Shown piece by piece: positions 40,343 through 48,596 of a stretch of DNA of 64,000 bases; positions within the stretch are counted from its first letter, which is position 1, and each line of letters starts with the position of its first letter. Position numbers and translations under genes: made by a program. Under the pieces are notes generated by a model. The model was not told where the DNA came from, searched no databases, and saw only the letters and a list, made by a program, of their open reading frames with translations. The stretch is from Microbacterium indicum DSM 19969 (GTDB lineage: Bacteria > Actinomycetota > Actinomycetes > Actinomycetales > Microbacteriaceae): contig NZ_AULR01000004.1 of NCBI RefSeq assembly GCF_000422385.1, positions 143,977 through 207,976 on the forward strand. Reading direction: 5' to 3'.

Positions 40343-41811
40343 CGGACACCGAGATCACGACCCCGAGCGACACGACGGCAGACGAGGTCGACGAGGTCGT
40401 CGCCCGGGCCGCGCGCGCCGCGGCCGCCTGGAAGACCGCGGCCCTCGCGGATCGCGCCGCCGCGCTCGACGCCGTCGCCGACGCGCTCGATGCGGCGGCC
40501 GACGCCCTCGTGCCGATCGCCCAGCGCGAGACGCACCTCGCCGAGGCTCGTCTCCGCGGAGAGCTGCGCCGCACGACCTTCCAACTGCGCCTGTTCGGAT
40601 CCGTCGTCCGCGAGGGCGCCTGGATCGGCGCGCGCATCGACCACGCGGATCCCGACTGGCCCATGGGCGCGCCCCGGCCCGACCTGCGGCGGCAGCTCGA
40701 GTCGCTCGGCGCCGTGCTCGTCTTCGCCGCGAGCAACTTCCCGTTCGCGTTCTCGGTTGCGGGGGGCGACACCGCGAGCGCGCTCGCGGCGGGATCCGCC
40801 GTGGTCGTGAAGGCGCACGGCGGCCACCCGGAGCTCTCCGCGGCCACGACCGACGTCGTCGCGGGGGGTCTGCGCTCGGCGGGGGCGCCGGACGGGCTGT
40901 TCCAGACGATCTACGGCACCGACGCCGGCGTGCGAGCGCTGCGCGCCCCCGAGATCCGCGCGGCGGCCTTCACGGGCTCGATCACGGGCGGGCGCGCCCT
41001 GTTCGACATCGCGACATCGCGCGAGGTCCCGATCCCGTTCTTCGGCGAGCTCGGCAGCGTCAACCCCGCGTTCGTGACGCGGTCGGCCGCGGAGGGCGAC
41101 GCCGCGGGCATCGCCGCGGGCTTCCTGGCTTCCGTCACGGGGAGCGCCGGGCAGCTGTGCACGAAGCCGGGGCTCCTGTTCGCGCCCGCGGGTTCGCCCA
41201 TGATCCGGGAGCTCGAGGACTCGGGCCTGCCCGACGGCGGCCCGCTCCTCAACGCGGGGATCGCGGCCGGGTTCGCCGCGTCGCTCGAGCGCGTGCGCGT
41301 GCACGCCGGCGTCGAGGAGGTCGCGAGCGGATCCGCCGACGCCGGCCCCGCGCCGACGCTCCTCCGCACGACCGCGGGGGCCGTCCTCGCCGACACGCAC
41401 GCCCTGACATCCGAGATCTTCGGCCCGGCGGCGCTCGTCGCCGAGTACGACGACGAGCGGCAGCTGATCGACGTCGCGTCTCGGATCGAGGGCCAGCTGA
41501 CGGCGACGATCGTCGGGTCCGACGACGACGCGATCGCCGCCGATCTCCTGGCCGCGCTCGCCGACAGGGCGGGGCGCGTGCTCTGGAACCAGTGGCCCAC
41601 GGGCGTCTCGGTCACCTACGCGCAGCAGCACGGCGGCCCGTACCCCGCGACGACCGCATCGTCGTCGACGTCGGTGGGAACGGCGGCGATCGAGCGATTC
41701 GTGCGCCCCGTCGCGTACCAGAACGTGCCCGATGCGCTGCTCCCGCCCGCCCTGCAGGAGGCGAACCCGCTCGGGATCCCGCGACTCGTCGACGGCGAGC
41801 TCCGGGGGTGA
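40339..41811 (+). CDS. 2-oxoglutarate semialdehyde dehydrogenase (NADP+-dependent aldehyde dehydrogenase)
   Basis: 490 aa. Catalytic Cys274 in SAGQLCTKPG and general base Glu237 in FFGELGSVNP, the forms seen in the KGSADH subfamily of aldehyde dehydrogenases; ASNFPFAFSVAGGDTASALAAGS is another subfamily mark. It oxidises 2-oxoglutarate semialdehyde to 2-oxoglutarate, the last step of hydroxyproline use, feeding the TCA cycle. ATGA and GTGA overlaps on both sides. The operon assignment makes the substrate likely. Confidence 0.9.
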   Translation: MTDTEITTPSDTTADEVDEVVARAARAAAAWKTAALADRAAALDAVADALDAAADALVPIAQRETHLAEARLRGELRRTTFQLRLFGSVVREGAWIGARIDHADPDWPMGAPRPDLRRQLESLGAVLVFAASNFPFAFSVAGGDTASALAAGSAVVVKAHGGHPELSAATTDVVAGGLRSAGAPDGLFQTIYGTDAGVRALRAPEIRAAAFTGSITGGRALFDIATSREVPIPFFGELGSVNPAFVTRSAAEGDAAGIAAGFLASVTGSAGQLCTKPGLLFAPAGSPMIRELEDSGLPDGGPLLNAGIAAGFAASLERVRVHAGVEEVASGSADAGPAPTLLRTTAGAVLADTHALTSEIFGPAALVAEYDDERQLIDVASRIEGQLTATIVGSDDDAIAADLLAALADRAGRVLWNQWPTGVSVTYAQQHGGPYPATTASSSTSVGTAAIERFVRPVAYQNVPDALLPPALQEANPLGIPRLVDGELRG

Positions 41812-42860
41812 GTCTCGACCGGTATCTGAACTTCGCGAGCTACGGGCCGATCACGGGCGCGGCTCTCGCGGCGTCGCACGACATCGACCGCCGGGCCGCG
41901 GCCGGTGCGCCCGCCGCGCGCCTGCACGCCGCCGACGACCGGGCGACGGCGGCGGCCGCCGCGCTCACGGGCTTCGCCCCGGAGAACGTCGTGCTGTCCT
42001 CCAGCACGTCGGCCGGCCTCATGCAGGCGGCGTTCGCGATGCCGCCTGGCCGGGTCCTCGTGTCGCGCGCGGAGTTCCCCGCCAACCTCTACCCGTGGTG
42101 GCGAGCGGCGGAGGCCGGCCGGATCTCGGTCGGCGCGCTGAGACCCGCCGACCCGCGGCGCCCGCTCACGGTCGACGACCTCGCGGGCGCGCTGACGGCC
42201 GACACCGTCGCCGTCTCGGTGAGCGCCGTCAGCTTCCGCACGGGGCACCGCGCCGATCTCGCCGCGATCCGCGAGGCGATCGGCGACCGCCTCCTCGTGG
42301 TCGACGCGATCCAGGGGATGGGCGTGGTCGACGAGGACTGGCAGGTGGCCGACGTCGTCGTCTCCGGCGGCCAGAAGTGGCTGCGGTCGGGGTGGGGGAC
42401 GGGCTTCGCCGCGTTCTCGGACCGCGCACTCGAGCGGCTCGTCCCCGCCCTGTCCGGGTGGACGGGAGCCGAGCGCAGCGGCCAGTACTCCGGCGACGAG
42501 CACCCCCGACGCCGCGACGCCCGACGCTTCACGATGACGAACGGATCCCCGGGCGCCTCGGCGGCGCTCGCCGCGGGCATCGGCGAGGTCCTGAGCACCG
42601 GGATCGGGGAGGTCGCGGCCGCCGTGCACGTGCGCGCCGCCGAGCTGCGCCGGCTGCTGGCGGAGCGGCGCGCCGAGGTCGTGACGCCCGAGGAGCACGC
42701 CGGAATCGTCGTCGCACGTCTCGGCGCCGATGCGCACGCGCGCCTCGCGGTCGCGGGCTTCGCCACGACGCTGGTCGACGGCGACGGGATCCGCTTCGCT
42801 CCGCACGCCACGACGCCCGTCGCGGTGCTCGCCGAGGCCGTCGACGTCGCCTGCGGCTGA
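41808..42860 (+). CDS. Class-V aminotransferase-fold PLP enzyme of unknown role
   Basis: 350 aa. Schiff-base Lys in VVSGGQKWLRSGWG, preceded by VVDAIQGMGVVD (PLP Asp), as in isopenicillin-N epimerase, cysteine desulfurase and kynureninase relatives. The protein is short for the fold. GTG start overlaps the dehydrogenase stop, so it belongs to the hydroxyproline operon, but no such enzyme is part of the known pathway. It could act on another imino or amino acid freed from the same peptides, or racemise an amino acid. Not assigned further. Confidence 0.82.
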   Translation: MSLDRYLNFASYGPITGAALAASHDIDRRAAAGAPAARLHAADDRATAAAAALTGFAPENVVLSSSTSAGLMQAAFAMPPGRVLVSRAEFPANLYPWWRAAEAGRISVGALRPADPRRPLTVDDLAGALTADTVAVSVSAVSFRTGHRADLAAIREAIGDRLLVVDAIQGMGVVDEDWQVADVVVSGGQKWLRSGWGTGFAAFSDRALERLVPALSGWTGAERSGQYSGDEHPRRRDARRFTMTNGSPGASAALAAGIGEVLSTGIGEVAAAVHVRAAELRRLLAERRAEVVTPEEHAGIVVARLGADAHARLAVAGFATTLVDGDGIRFAPHATTPVAVLAEAVDVACG

Positions 42861-42948
42861 CCCCGCGCCGCCGAGACTCTGGCGATCGCCCGAGACTCTG
42901 ACGATCCGGCCGGATCCGGCGGGAGCCGCGCGATCGTCAGAGTCTCGG
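42861..42948. repeat. Three-arm palindromic repeat, copy C
   Basis: 87 of 88 bases match copies A and B; the one change (A for C near 42876) restores the third arm to GAGACTCTGG. It begins at the first base after the aminotransferase stop and ends 12 bp before the convergent ABC gene. Confidence 0.9.
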
Positions 42949-42960
42949 AGCCCTCGCGGG

Positions 42961-44181
42961 TCAGTCCTTCGGCGCGGCCCCGTCGATGACGTCGATCGCG
43001 CGGGTCGGCTCGCCGCCGAACGTCGCTCCTGTGAAGCCCGCGGGCTGATCCGCCTCGGCCTCGTCGCCCGCCGGCGCCGTGAACTCGCTGAGCCAGGCGG
43101 GCCGCGGGACCTCGATGGTGTCGCTCTCGCCGCGCACGTCGCTCGCGAGCGAGGCGAGCGTCGAGCGGCCCGGGAGCTCGCGCTCGGGTTCGGGCTCGGC
43201 GGTCTCGGGCTCGGCGCTCTCCTCGGCGACGACGTCGACGGCGCCCGTCGGCTCGAGCGCGGCCGTGCGCGCGGGCGGGGTCCACGTGCCCGCGATGATC
43301 TGCATGTAGACGTCCTCGAGCGACGGCCCGCGGTGCGTCAGCGTCGACAGCGCGACGCCCGCCTGCGCGGCCAGCTCACCGACCTCGGCGGCCGTCGTGC
43401 CCGTGATCGCGATGCCCGATCGGAGCACGCGGTACGCGAGCTCGTTCTCGTCGAGCACCGACAGGAGCGCGTCGCGGTCGGCCGAGTCGGCGGTCACGAG
43501 GCCGCCCTCGGCGTCGGCCAGCTCCTCGATCGGGCCCTCGAACAGCAGCTGCCCGCCGTTGAGCACGAGGAGCGCGTCGGCGACCTGCTCGACCTCGCTC
43601 AGGTGGTGCGACGACATGAGCACGGTGCGGCCCTCGTCGGCGAAGCGGCGCATGAGGAGGCGGATCCAGCGGATCCCCTCGGGGTCGAGCCCGTTCGCCG
43701 GCTCGTCGAACACGAGCACGCCGGGGTTCGCGAGGATCGCCTCGGCGACCGCGAGGCGATGCTTCATGCCGAGCGAGAGGGATCCGATCCGCATCTCGCC
43801 CATCTCGCTGAGCCCGACGATGTCGAGGACCTCGGCGACGCGCGGCTGCGACGCGCCGATCTGCTTCGCCGCGCGCTGCAGGTGCTTGAGCACCGTCTTG
43901 CGCCGCGACTTGTCGAGCGCCGTGACCGTGAGCACCGAACCGATGAACCCCTCGGGGCGCGCGATCTGGTTGTAGGGGCGCCCGCCGATCGTCGCGGATC
44001 CGCGGGTGGGCCGGAGCTGCCCGAGGAGGATCCGCAGCGTCGTCGTCTTGCCGGCGCCGTTCGGGCCGAGGAACGCCGTCACGCGGCCGGGCTCGATGCG
44101 GGCCGACAGCCCGTCGACAGCCGGAACGTCGCCGAACACCATCGACACATCGGCGAATTCCAGCACCTTGCCGTCAGTCAC
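42961..44181 (-). CDS. ABC transporter ATP-binding protein with acidic C-terminal tail
   Basis: 406 aa. Walker A GPNGAGKTT (about residues 38-46), signature SLSLGMKHRL, Walker B VLVFDEPANGLD, H-loop SSHHL. The first 300 residues resemble ATPases of ABC-2 type exporters (CcmA/drug-resistance group). The last about 100 residues are Glu/Ala/Pro-rich and probably disordered. There is no membrane partner next to it, so the permease must be elsewhere. GTG start. It converges on the hydroxyproline operon with repeat C between. Confidence 0.88.
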   Translation of the reverse strand: MTDGKVLEFADVSMVFGDVPAVDGLSARIEPGRVTAFLGPNGAGKTTTLRILLGQLRPTRGSATIGGRPYNQIARPEGFIGSVLTVTALDKSRRKTVLKHLQRAAKQIGASQPRVAEVLDIVGLSEMGEMRIGSLSLGMKHRLAVAEAILANPGVLVFDEPANGLDPEGIRWIRLLMRRFADEGRTVLMSSHHLSEVEQVADALLVLNGGQLLFEGPIEELADAEGGLVTADSADRDALLSVLDENELAYRVLRSGIAITGTTAAEVGELAAQAGVALSTLTHRGPSLEDVYMQIIAGTWTPPARTAALEPTGAVDVVAEESAEPETAEPEPERELPGRSTLASLASDVRGESDTIEVPRPAWLSEFTAPAGDEAEADQPAGFTGATFGGEPTRAIDVIDGAAPKD

Positions 44182-44255
44182 GCGAACCCCCTGACATCGT
44201 CACGTGCCCTCCATCCTCCCCGATGGTCGGGAAATCCCGTGGATCGTGCGACATC

Positions 44256-44261
44256 TAGGCT
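44256..44261 (+). promoter_or_regulatory. -10 element for leaderless start of the enoyl-CoA hydratase-like gene
   Basis: TAGGCT, 7 bases before the ATG at 44269. This TANNNT-N7-ATG layout is that of leaderless actinobacterial transcripts. A GGAG lies only 4 bases before the ATG, too near for a normal ribosome site. Confidence 0.4.
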
Positions 44262-44268
44262 GGAGAAT

Positions 44269-45339
44269 ATGGCCGACGAGCGCATTCTGATCAGCAGCGA
44301 GAACGGGCTCGGCCGGATCACACTGAACCGGCCGAAGGCGATCAACGCCGTCGACACCGCGATGCTCGAGGCGGTGCGCGAGGCGCTCGACGCGTTCCGC
44401 ACCGATCCCGACGTCGCCGTCGTCCTGTTCGACGGCGTGGGCGACCGCGGGTTCAGCGCGGGCGGCGACATCCGCGCCGTGCACGCCGCGCTCGCGGCGG
44501 GGAACCCGGCCGCTGCGGAGGAGTTCTTCCGCACCGAGTACACGATGAACGCCGAGATCGACGAGTTCCTCAAGCCGATCGTCGCCTTCGCCGACGGCGT
44601 CACGATGGGCGGCGGGATCGGCATGGCCGGCCACGCGCACGTGCGGGTCGTGACCGAGACCTCGCGCCTCGCGATGCCCGAGACCCGCATCGGATTCACG
44701 CCAGACGCGGGGGGATCCTGGCTGCTCGCCCGAGCGCCGGGGCGCGTCGGCGAGTACCTCGCGCTGACGAGCGCCGAGATGGGGCCCGAGGACGCGATCT
44801 ACGCGGGCTTCGCCGACCTGCTGGTGCCGCGCGGCGACCTCGACGCGGTGCGCGAGGCGCTCGAGACGCGCGCCGACCCGTCGACGCCGACCGAGCTCGT
44901 GATGCTGTTCGACGAGACGCCGGGAGACAGCGCGCTCGCGGGCGCCCGCGAGTGGATCGACGACGCGTTCGCGCTCCCGACCGTGCCCGGGATCCGCGAT
45001 CGCCTGCGCGAGCTCGCCGCGGATCCGCGCTGGTCGGGCGAGCTGTCGCCCGCGTCGGCGCTCGCGGCCCTCGACGAGCGCCCGCCCACCTCGCTCGCGG
45101 TGACGCTCGCGTCGATCCGGTCCTCGCGCGGCCTGACGCTGCGCGCCGCGCTCGAGCAGGAGTACGGCCTGGTCGGCTGGTTCGCGACGACCCAGCCCGA
45201 CATGGTCGAGGGGATCCGCGCCCAGATGATCGACAAGGACCGCGACCCGCACTGGTCGCCCGCGACATTCGACGAGCTGCCGGCGGGGACCGTCGAGGCG
45301 GCCTTCGCGCACCGCGGGGCGCGCATGCTCTTCGGTTGA
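44269..45339 (+). CDS. Enoyl-CoA hydratase/isomerase family, 3-hydroxyisobutyryl-CoA hydrolase-like
   Basis: 356 aa; plain enoyl-CoA hydratases have about 260. The length and the C-terminal part (FDELPAGTVEAAFAHR) match 3-hydroxyisobutyryl-CoA hydrolases. The oxyanion-hole parts are GFSAGGDIRAVH and VTMGGGIGMAGHAHVRVVTE; Glu in MPETRIGFTPDAGGSW is the family's catalytic acid. Likely role: valine breakdown, releasing 3-hydroxyisobutyrate. No other valine genes are near. A possible leaderless message starts at the ATG. Confidence 0.86.
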   Translation: MADERILISSENGLGRITLNRPKAINAVDTAMLEAVREALDAFRTDPDVAVVLFDGVGDRGFSAGGDIRAVHAALAAGNPAAAEEFFRTEYTMNAEIDEFLKPIVAFADGVTMGGGIGMAGHAHVRVVTETSRLAMPETRIGFTPDAGGSWLLARAPGRVGEYLALTSAEMGPEDAIYAGFADLLVPRGDLDAVREALETRADPSTPTELVMLFDETPGDSALAGAREWIDDAFALPTVPGIRDRLRELAADPRWSGELSPASALAALDERPPTSLAVTLASIRSSRGLTLRAALEQEYGLVGWFATTQPDMVEGIRAQMIDKDRDPHWSPATFDELPAGTVEAAFAHRGARMLFG

Positions 45340-45364
45340 CGTCCGGTTACACCGGGTCTATCTG
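45336..45364 (+). promoter_or_regulatory. Sigma-A type promoter for the LLM oxidoreductase gene
   Basis: TTGACG (45336-45341), 17-bp spacer, TATCTG (45359-45364). It overlaps the stop codon of the preceding gene and gives a leader of about 75 bases to the ATG at 45446. Confidence 0.55.
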
Positions 45365-45445
45365 GCCGCAACGTCGGCCCCGTATCGTAGGCCGCGCACA
45401 GACGGCGGCGCCGGTCCGAGCGCGCCGCAGAAGGCGGTGATCGCG

Positions 45446-46291
45446 ATGGTCAGCCCCCAGCGCTTCGGGACGTACGGCGTCTGGCTGCGTGAGAGCGAGT
45501 GGCAGCCCGGCGTCGCGGCGGTGGCCGAGCGGCTCGGCTACACGACGATGTGGATCGGCGGATCCCCGAGCTCCCGGCTCGTGACACCCGAGCACGTCCT
45601 CAACGAGACCGAGCACGCCGTCGTCGCGACGGGCATCGTCAACGTGTGGAAGGACGAGGCGACCGACGTCGCCGCGTCGTACACGCGGATCCTCGAGGAG
45701 TGCGAGCCGCGCCTCGTGATCGGGATCGGATCCGGGCATCGCGAGGCGACGGCCGAACGCGTCCGCCCGCTCGCGACGCTCCGCGCCTACCTCGACGTGT
45801 TCGACGCCGAGGGGGTGCCGCGCGATGCCCGCCTGCTCGCGGCGCTCGGGGATCGGACCCTCGCGCTCGCGGCCGAGCGCTCGATCGGCGCGCACCCGTA
45901 CCTGACGCTCCCGGCGCACACGGCCCACGCGCGCGCCGTCATGGGGCCGGGCGCGCTGCTGGCGCCCGAGCTCAAGGTCTCGCTCTCGGGCGATCCGGTC
46001 CGCGCCCGTGAGCGCGCCCGCGCGTACCTCGAGAGCTACTTTCGCCTCTCCAACTACCGCGGGAAGCTGACCGAGTTCGGCGCCGCCGAGGCCGACTTCG
46101 CGGGCGGCGGATCCGACGCCCTCATCGACCAGGTCGCCGCGAACCCCGGCGCCGCGGAGGCCGTCGCGGGGATCCGCGCCCACCTCGGCGCCGGCGCCGA
46201 CCACGTGGCGATCCAGCCCGTGCCGGGCGGCGACATCCTCGGATCCCTCGAGAAGATCGCCGACGCGCTGGGCCTCACCGACGGGGCGTGA
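45446..46291 (+). CDS. LLM-class F420-dependent oxidoreductase
   Basis: 281-aa luciferase-like TIM barrel, of the short type (TIGR03620-like by length and the start FGTYGVWLRESEW). ERLGYTTMWIGG, VATGIVNVW and RLVIGIGSGHREA are family segments. Such proteins reduce or oxidise a substrate with F420, consistent with the F420 genes at the left end. The ATG at 45446 is preferred; a GTG at 45437 is the alternative, but the AAGG there is too near. Substrate unknown. Confidence 0.85.
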   Translation: MVSPQRFGTYGVWLRESEWQPGVAAVAERLGYTTMWIGGSPSSRLVTPEHVLNETEHAVVATGIVNVWKDEATDVAASYTRILEECEPRLVIGIGSGHREATAERVRPLATLRAYLDVFDAEGVPRDARLLAALGDRTLALAAERSIGAHPYLTLPAHTAHARAVMGPGALLAPELKVSLSGDPVRARERARAYLESYFRLSNYRGKLTEFGAAEADFAGGGSDALIDQVAANPGAAEAVAGIRAHLGAGADHVAIQPVPGGDILGSLEKIADALGLTDGA

Positions 46292-46294
46292 CCG

Positions 46295-46378
46295 GCGCCG
46301 AGACTCTGACGATCGGCCGGCTCCCGCCGGTTTCGGCCGGATCGTCAGTGTTTCGGCGCTTCGTCAGAGTTTCGGCGT
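46295..46378. repeat. Three-arm palindromic repeat, copy D (inverted, diverged)
   Basis: The complement of the A/B/C unit with several base changes: GCCGAGACTCTGACGATC, GGCTCCCGCCGG, GGATCGTCAGTGTTTCGG, then CTTCGTCAGAGTTTCGG. All three arms can be read more clearly than in A and B. It starts 3 bp after the LLM stop, in the 271-bp gap between convergent genes. Confidence 0.8.
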
Positions 46379-46420
46379 CGGAGGGATGAGCCGCGCGACG
46401 GCGGGGCCTCATCGTGCAGC

Positions 46421-46505
46421 GCGCCGCCTCCGAGTCTCTGACGATGCGTCGGCTCCCGCCGGTTCCGGCCGGATCGTCAGAGTCTCGGCGCTTCGTCAGA
46501 GTCTG
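46421..46505. repeat. Three-arm palindromic repeat, copy E (inverted, diverged)
   Basis: Second copy in the same gap and same direction as D: CCGAGTCTCTGACGATG, GGCTCCCGCCGG, GGATCGTCAGAGTCTCGG, CTTCGTCAGAGTCTGAG. D and E start about 126 bp apart. The remaining bases of the gap (46506-46562) hold no gene. Confidence 0.8.
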
Positions 46506-46562
46506 AGCACCGGCCGGGTCGCCGGAGCCGATCCGGCGGCGCCCGCGCAGCGCCCCCGCGCG

Positions 46563-48596
46563 CTATGCGACGGTCGGGATCGCTCCCGTGACGGGCGGCT
46601 CGTCGTCGGGGTCGGACACGTGCTCGAACTGGCTGCGGTAGAGCCGCCAGTACGCGCCCTCGCGGGCGATGAGCTCGTCGTGGCTGCCCTGCTCGACGAT
46701 CGACCCCTGCTCCATGACGAGGATGAGGTCGGCGTCGCGGATCGTCGACAGCCGGTGCGCGATGACGAACGACGTGCGCCCCTGGCGGAGCGCGTTCATC
46801 GCTTTCTGCAGCAGCAGCTCGGTGCGGGTGTCGACCGAGCTCGTCGCCTCGTCGAGGATCAGGACCTGCGGGCGGCGCACGAACGCGCGGGCGATCGTGA
46901 TGAGCTGCCGCTCGCCGGCCGACACGTTCGCCGCGTCCTCCTCGAGGACGGTGTCGTAGCCGTCGGGGAGCGAGTGCACGAACCGGTCGACGTACGTCGC
47001 CTCGGCCGCCGCCAGGACGTCCTCGTCGGTCGCCGACTCGTTGCCGTAGCGGATGTTCTCGCGGATCGTCCCCGCGAAGAGCCACGGATCCTGCAGGACC
47101 ATGCCGGTGCGCGAGCGCAGGTCGGCGCGGGTCATGTCGGCGACGGGCTGGCCGTCGAGGAGGATCGCGCCGCCGTCGAGCTCGTAGAACCGCATGAGGA
47201 GGTTGACGAGCGTCGTCTTTCCCGCGCCGGTCGGGCCGACGATCGCGACGGTGTGGCCCGGCTCGACGCGGAACGACAGGTTCTGGATGAGCGGCTGGTC
47301 GTCGCGGTACGAGAACGACACGTCGCGGAACTCGATGACGCCGCGGCCGCCGTCGGGCGCCGTCGGGGCGTCGTCGGCGTCGGGATCCTGCTCGTCCTGG
47401 TCGAGGAGGTCGAACACGCGCTCGGCCGATGCCGTGCCCGACTGCACGACGGGCAGCATGCCGCCGAGCTCGGTGAGGGGCTGCGTGAACTGCTGCGAGT
47501 ACTGCACGAACGCCTGCACGTCGCCGATGCGGATCTGCCCGCTCGCGACCATGACCCCGCCGAGGACCGCGATGCCCGCGTAGACGAGGTAGCCGACGAA
47601 CTGCATCGACGGCATCATGACGCCCGACAGGAACTGCGCCTTGAACGACGCCTGGTACAGCTCCTCGTTCTCGGCCTGGAAGGCGTCGGACATCGACTTC
47701 TCGCGGCCGAAGACCTTGACGAGGGCGTGGCCGGAGAAGGACTCCTCGACGCGCGAGTTGAGCCGGCCGACCTTGCGCCACTGCGTCTGGAAGGCCTTCT
47801 GCGAGCGGGGCCCGATGACGCCCATGATGATGCCGATGAGCGGCAGCGACACGAGCGCGACGAGCGCGAGCAGCCACGAGATCGAGAACATCATGATGAC
47901 GACGCCGATGAGCGTCAGGAGCGACGTGATCGCCCCCGACAGCGACTGCTGCAGCGTCTGCGTCATGTTGTCGACGTCGTTGGTGACGCGGCTGATCAGC
48001 TCGCCGCGCTGCACCTTGTCGAAGTAGGCGAGGGGCAGGCGGTTGATCTTCGCCTCGATCTGCTCGCGCAGGCGCCACATGGTCTTGACCATGACGACGT
48101 TGACGATGTACCCCTGCACCCACTGCAGGACCGCGCTCGTGACGTAGACCGCGATCGCCCAGATGACGACGCCGCGGAGAGCGGTGAAGTCGACGCCCGT
48201 GCCCGGGGCGAAGTTCTGCATCGCGGCGACCATGTTCGCGAAGTCGTCCTGGCCCGCGGCCCGCATGGCCTCGACGACCTGATCCTGGCTCATGCCCTCG
48301 AACTGGCCCGTGAGCGCCAGCGAGACGAAGCCCTCGAAGACGACGTTCGTCGCCTCGCCGAGGATCTTCGGGCCGATGACCGACAGCACGACGCCGATGG
48401 CGCCGAGCACCGTGGCGAGGGCGAAAGCCCACGCGTACGGCCGCAGGAGGCCGAGGAAGCGGCCGAAGCTGGGCCAGAAGTTCTGCGCCTTGCCCCCCAT
48501 GGAGCCGGGCTCGACCGCCCCGGCCTCGCGCATGGCGTTCTGCGCCTCGAGCTCCTCCTCGCTGAGACCGAGGGACGCGTTCTGCTGGTCGCTCAT
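46563..48596 (-). CDS. Heterodimeric ABC exporter, second subunit
   Basis: 677 aa: six-helix membrane domain (residues about 48-390) and ATPase domain. Walker A GPTGAGKTT, signature VSAGERQL, Walker B VLILDEATSSVD, catalytic Glu present. The about 45-residue N-terminus is Gln/Glu-rich and cytoplasmic. This is the subunit with the complete catalytic Glu; its partner upstream is degenerate, as in TM287/288 and TmrAB. Probable multidrug or lipid exporter. Overlaps the partner by ATGA. Confidence 0.92.
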   Translation of the reverse strand: MSDQQNASLGLSEEELEAQNAMREAGAVEPGSMGGKAQNFWPSFGRFLGLLRPYAWAFALATVLGAIGVVLSVIGPKILGEATNVVFEGFVSLALTGQFEGMSQDQVVEAMRAAGQDDFANMVAAMQNFAPGTGVDFTALRGVVIWAIAVYVTSAVLQWVQGYIVNVVMVKTMWRLREQIEAKINRLPLAYFDKVQRGELISRVTNDVDNMTQTLQQSLSGAITSLLTLIGVVIMMFSISWLLALVALVSLPLIGIIMGVIGPRSQKAFQTQWRKVGRLNSRVEESFSGHALVKVFGREKSMSDAFQAENEELYQASFKAQFLSGVMMPSMQFVGYLVYAGIAVLGGVMVASGQIRIGDVQAFVQYSQQFTQPLTELGGMLPVVQSGTASAERVFDLLDQDEQDPDADDAPTAPDGGRGVIEFRDVSFSYRDDQPLIQNLSFRVEPGHTVAIVGPTGAGKTTLVNLLMRFYELDGGAILLDGQPVADMTRADLRSRTGMVLQDPWLFAGTIRENIRYGNESATDEDVLAAAEATYVDRFVHSLPDGYDTVLEEDAANVSAGERQLITIARAFVRRPQVLILDEATSSVDTRTELLLQKAMNALRQGRTSFVIAHRLSTIRDADLILVMEQGSIVEQGSHDELIAREGAYWRLYRSQFEHVSDPDDEPPVTGAIPTVA

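Noticed and set aside
42730..44268. A long open frame running into the hydroxyisobutyryl-CoA hydrolase gene from upstream
   Set aside because: It is the antisense of the ABC ATPase gene, a product of high GC. The protein family begins at the ATG at 44269.
13166..46505. The 88-bp repeats as CRISPR or insertion-sequence ends
   Set aside because: The copies are single or paired, far apart, without regular spacers, target duplications or cas genes; they do not flank a transposase.
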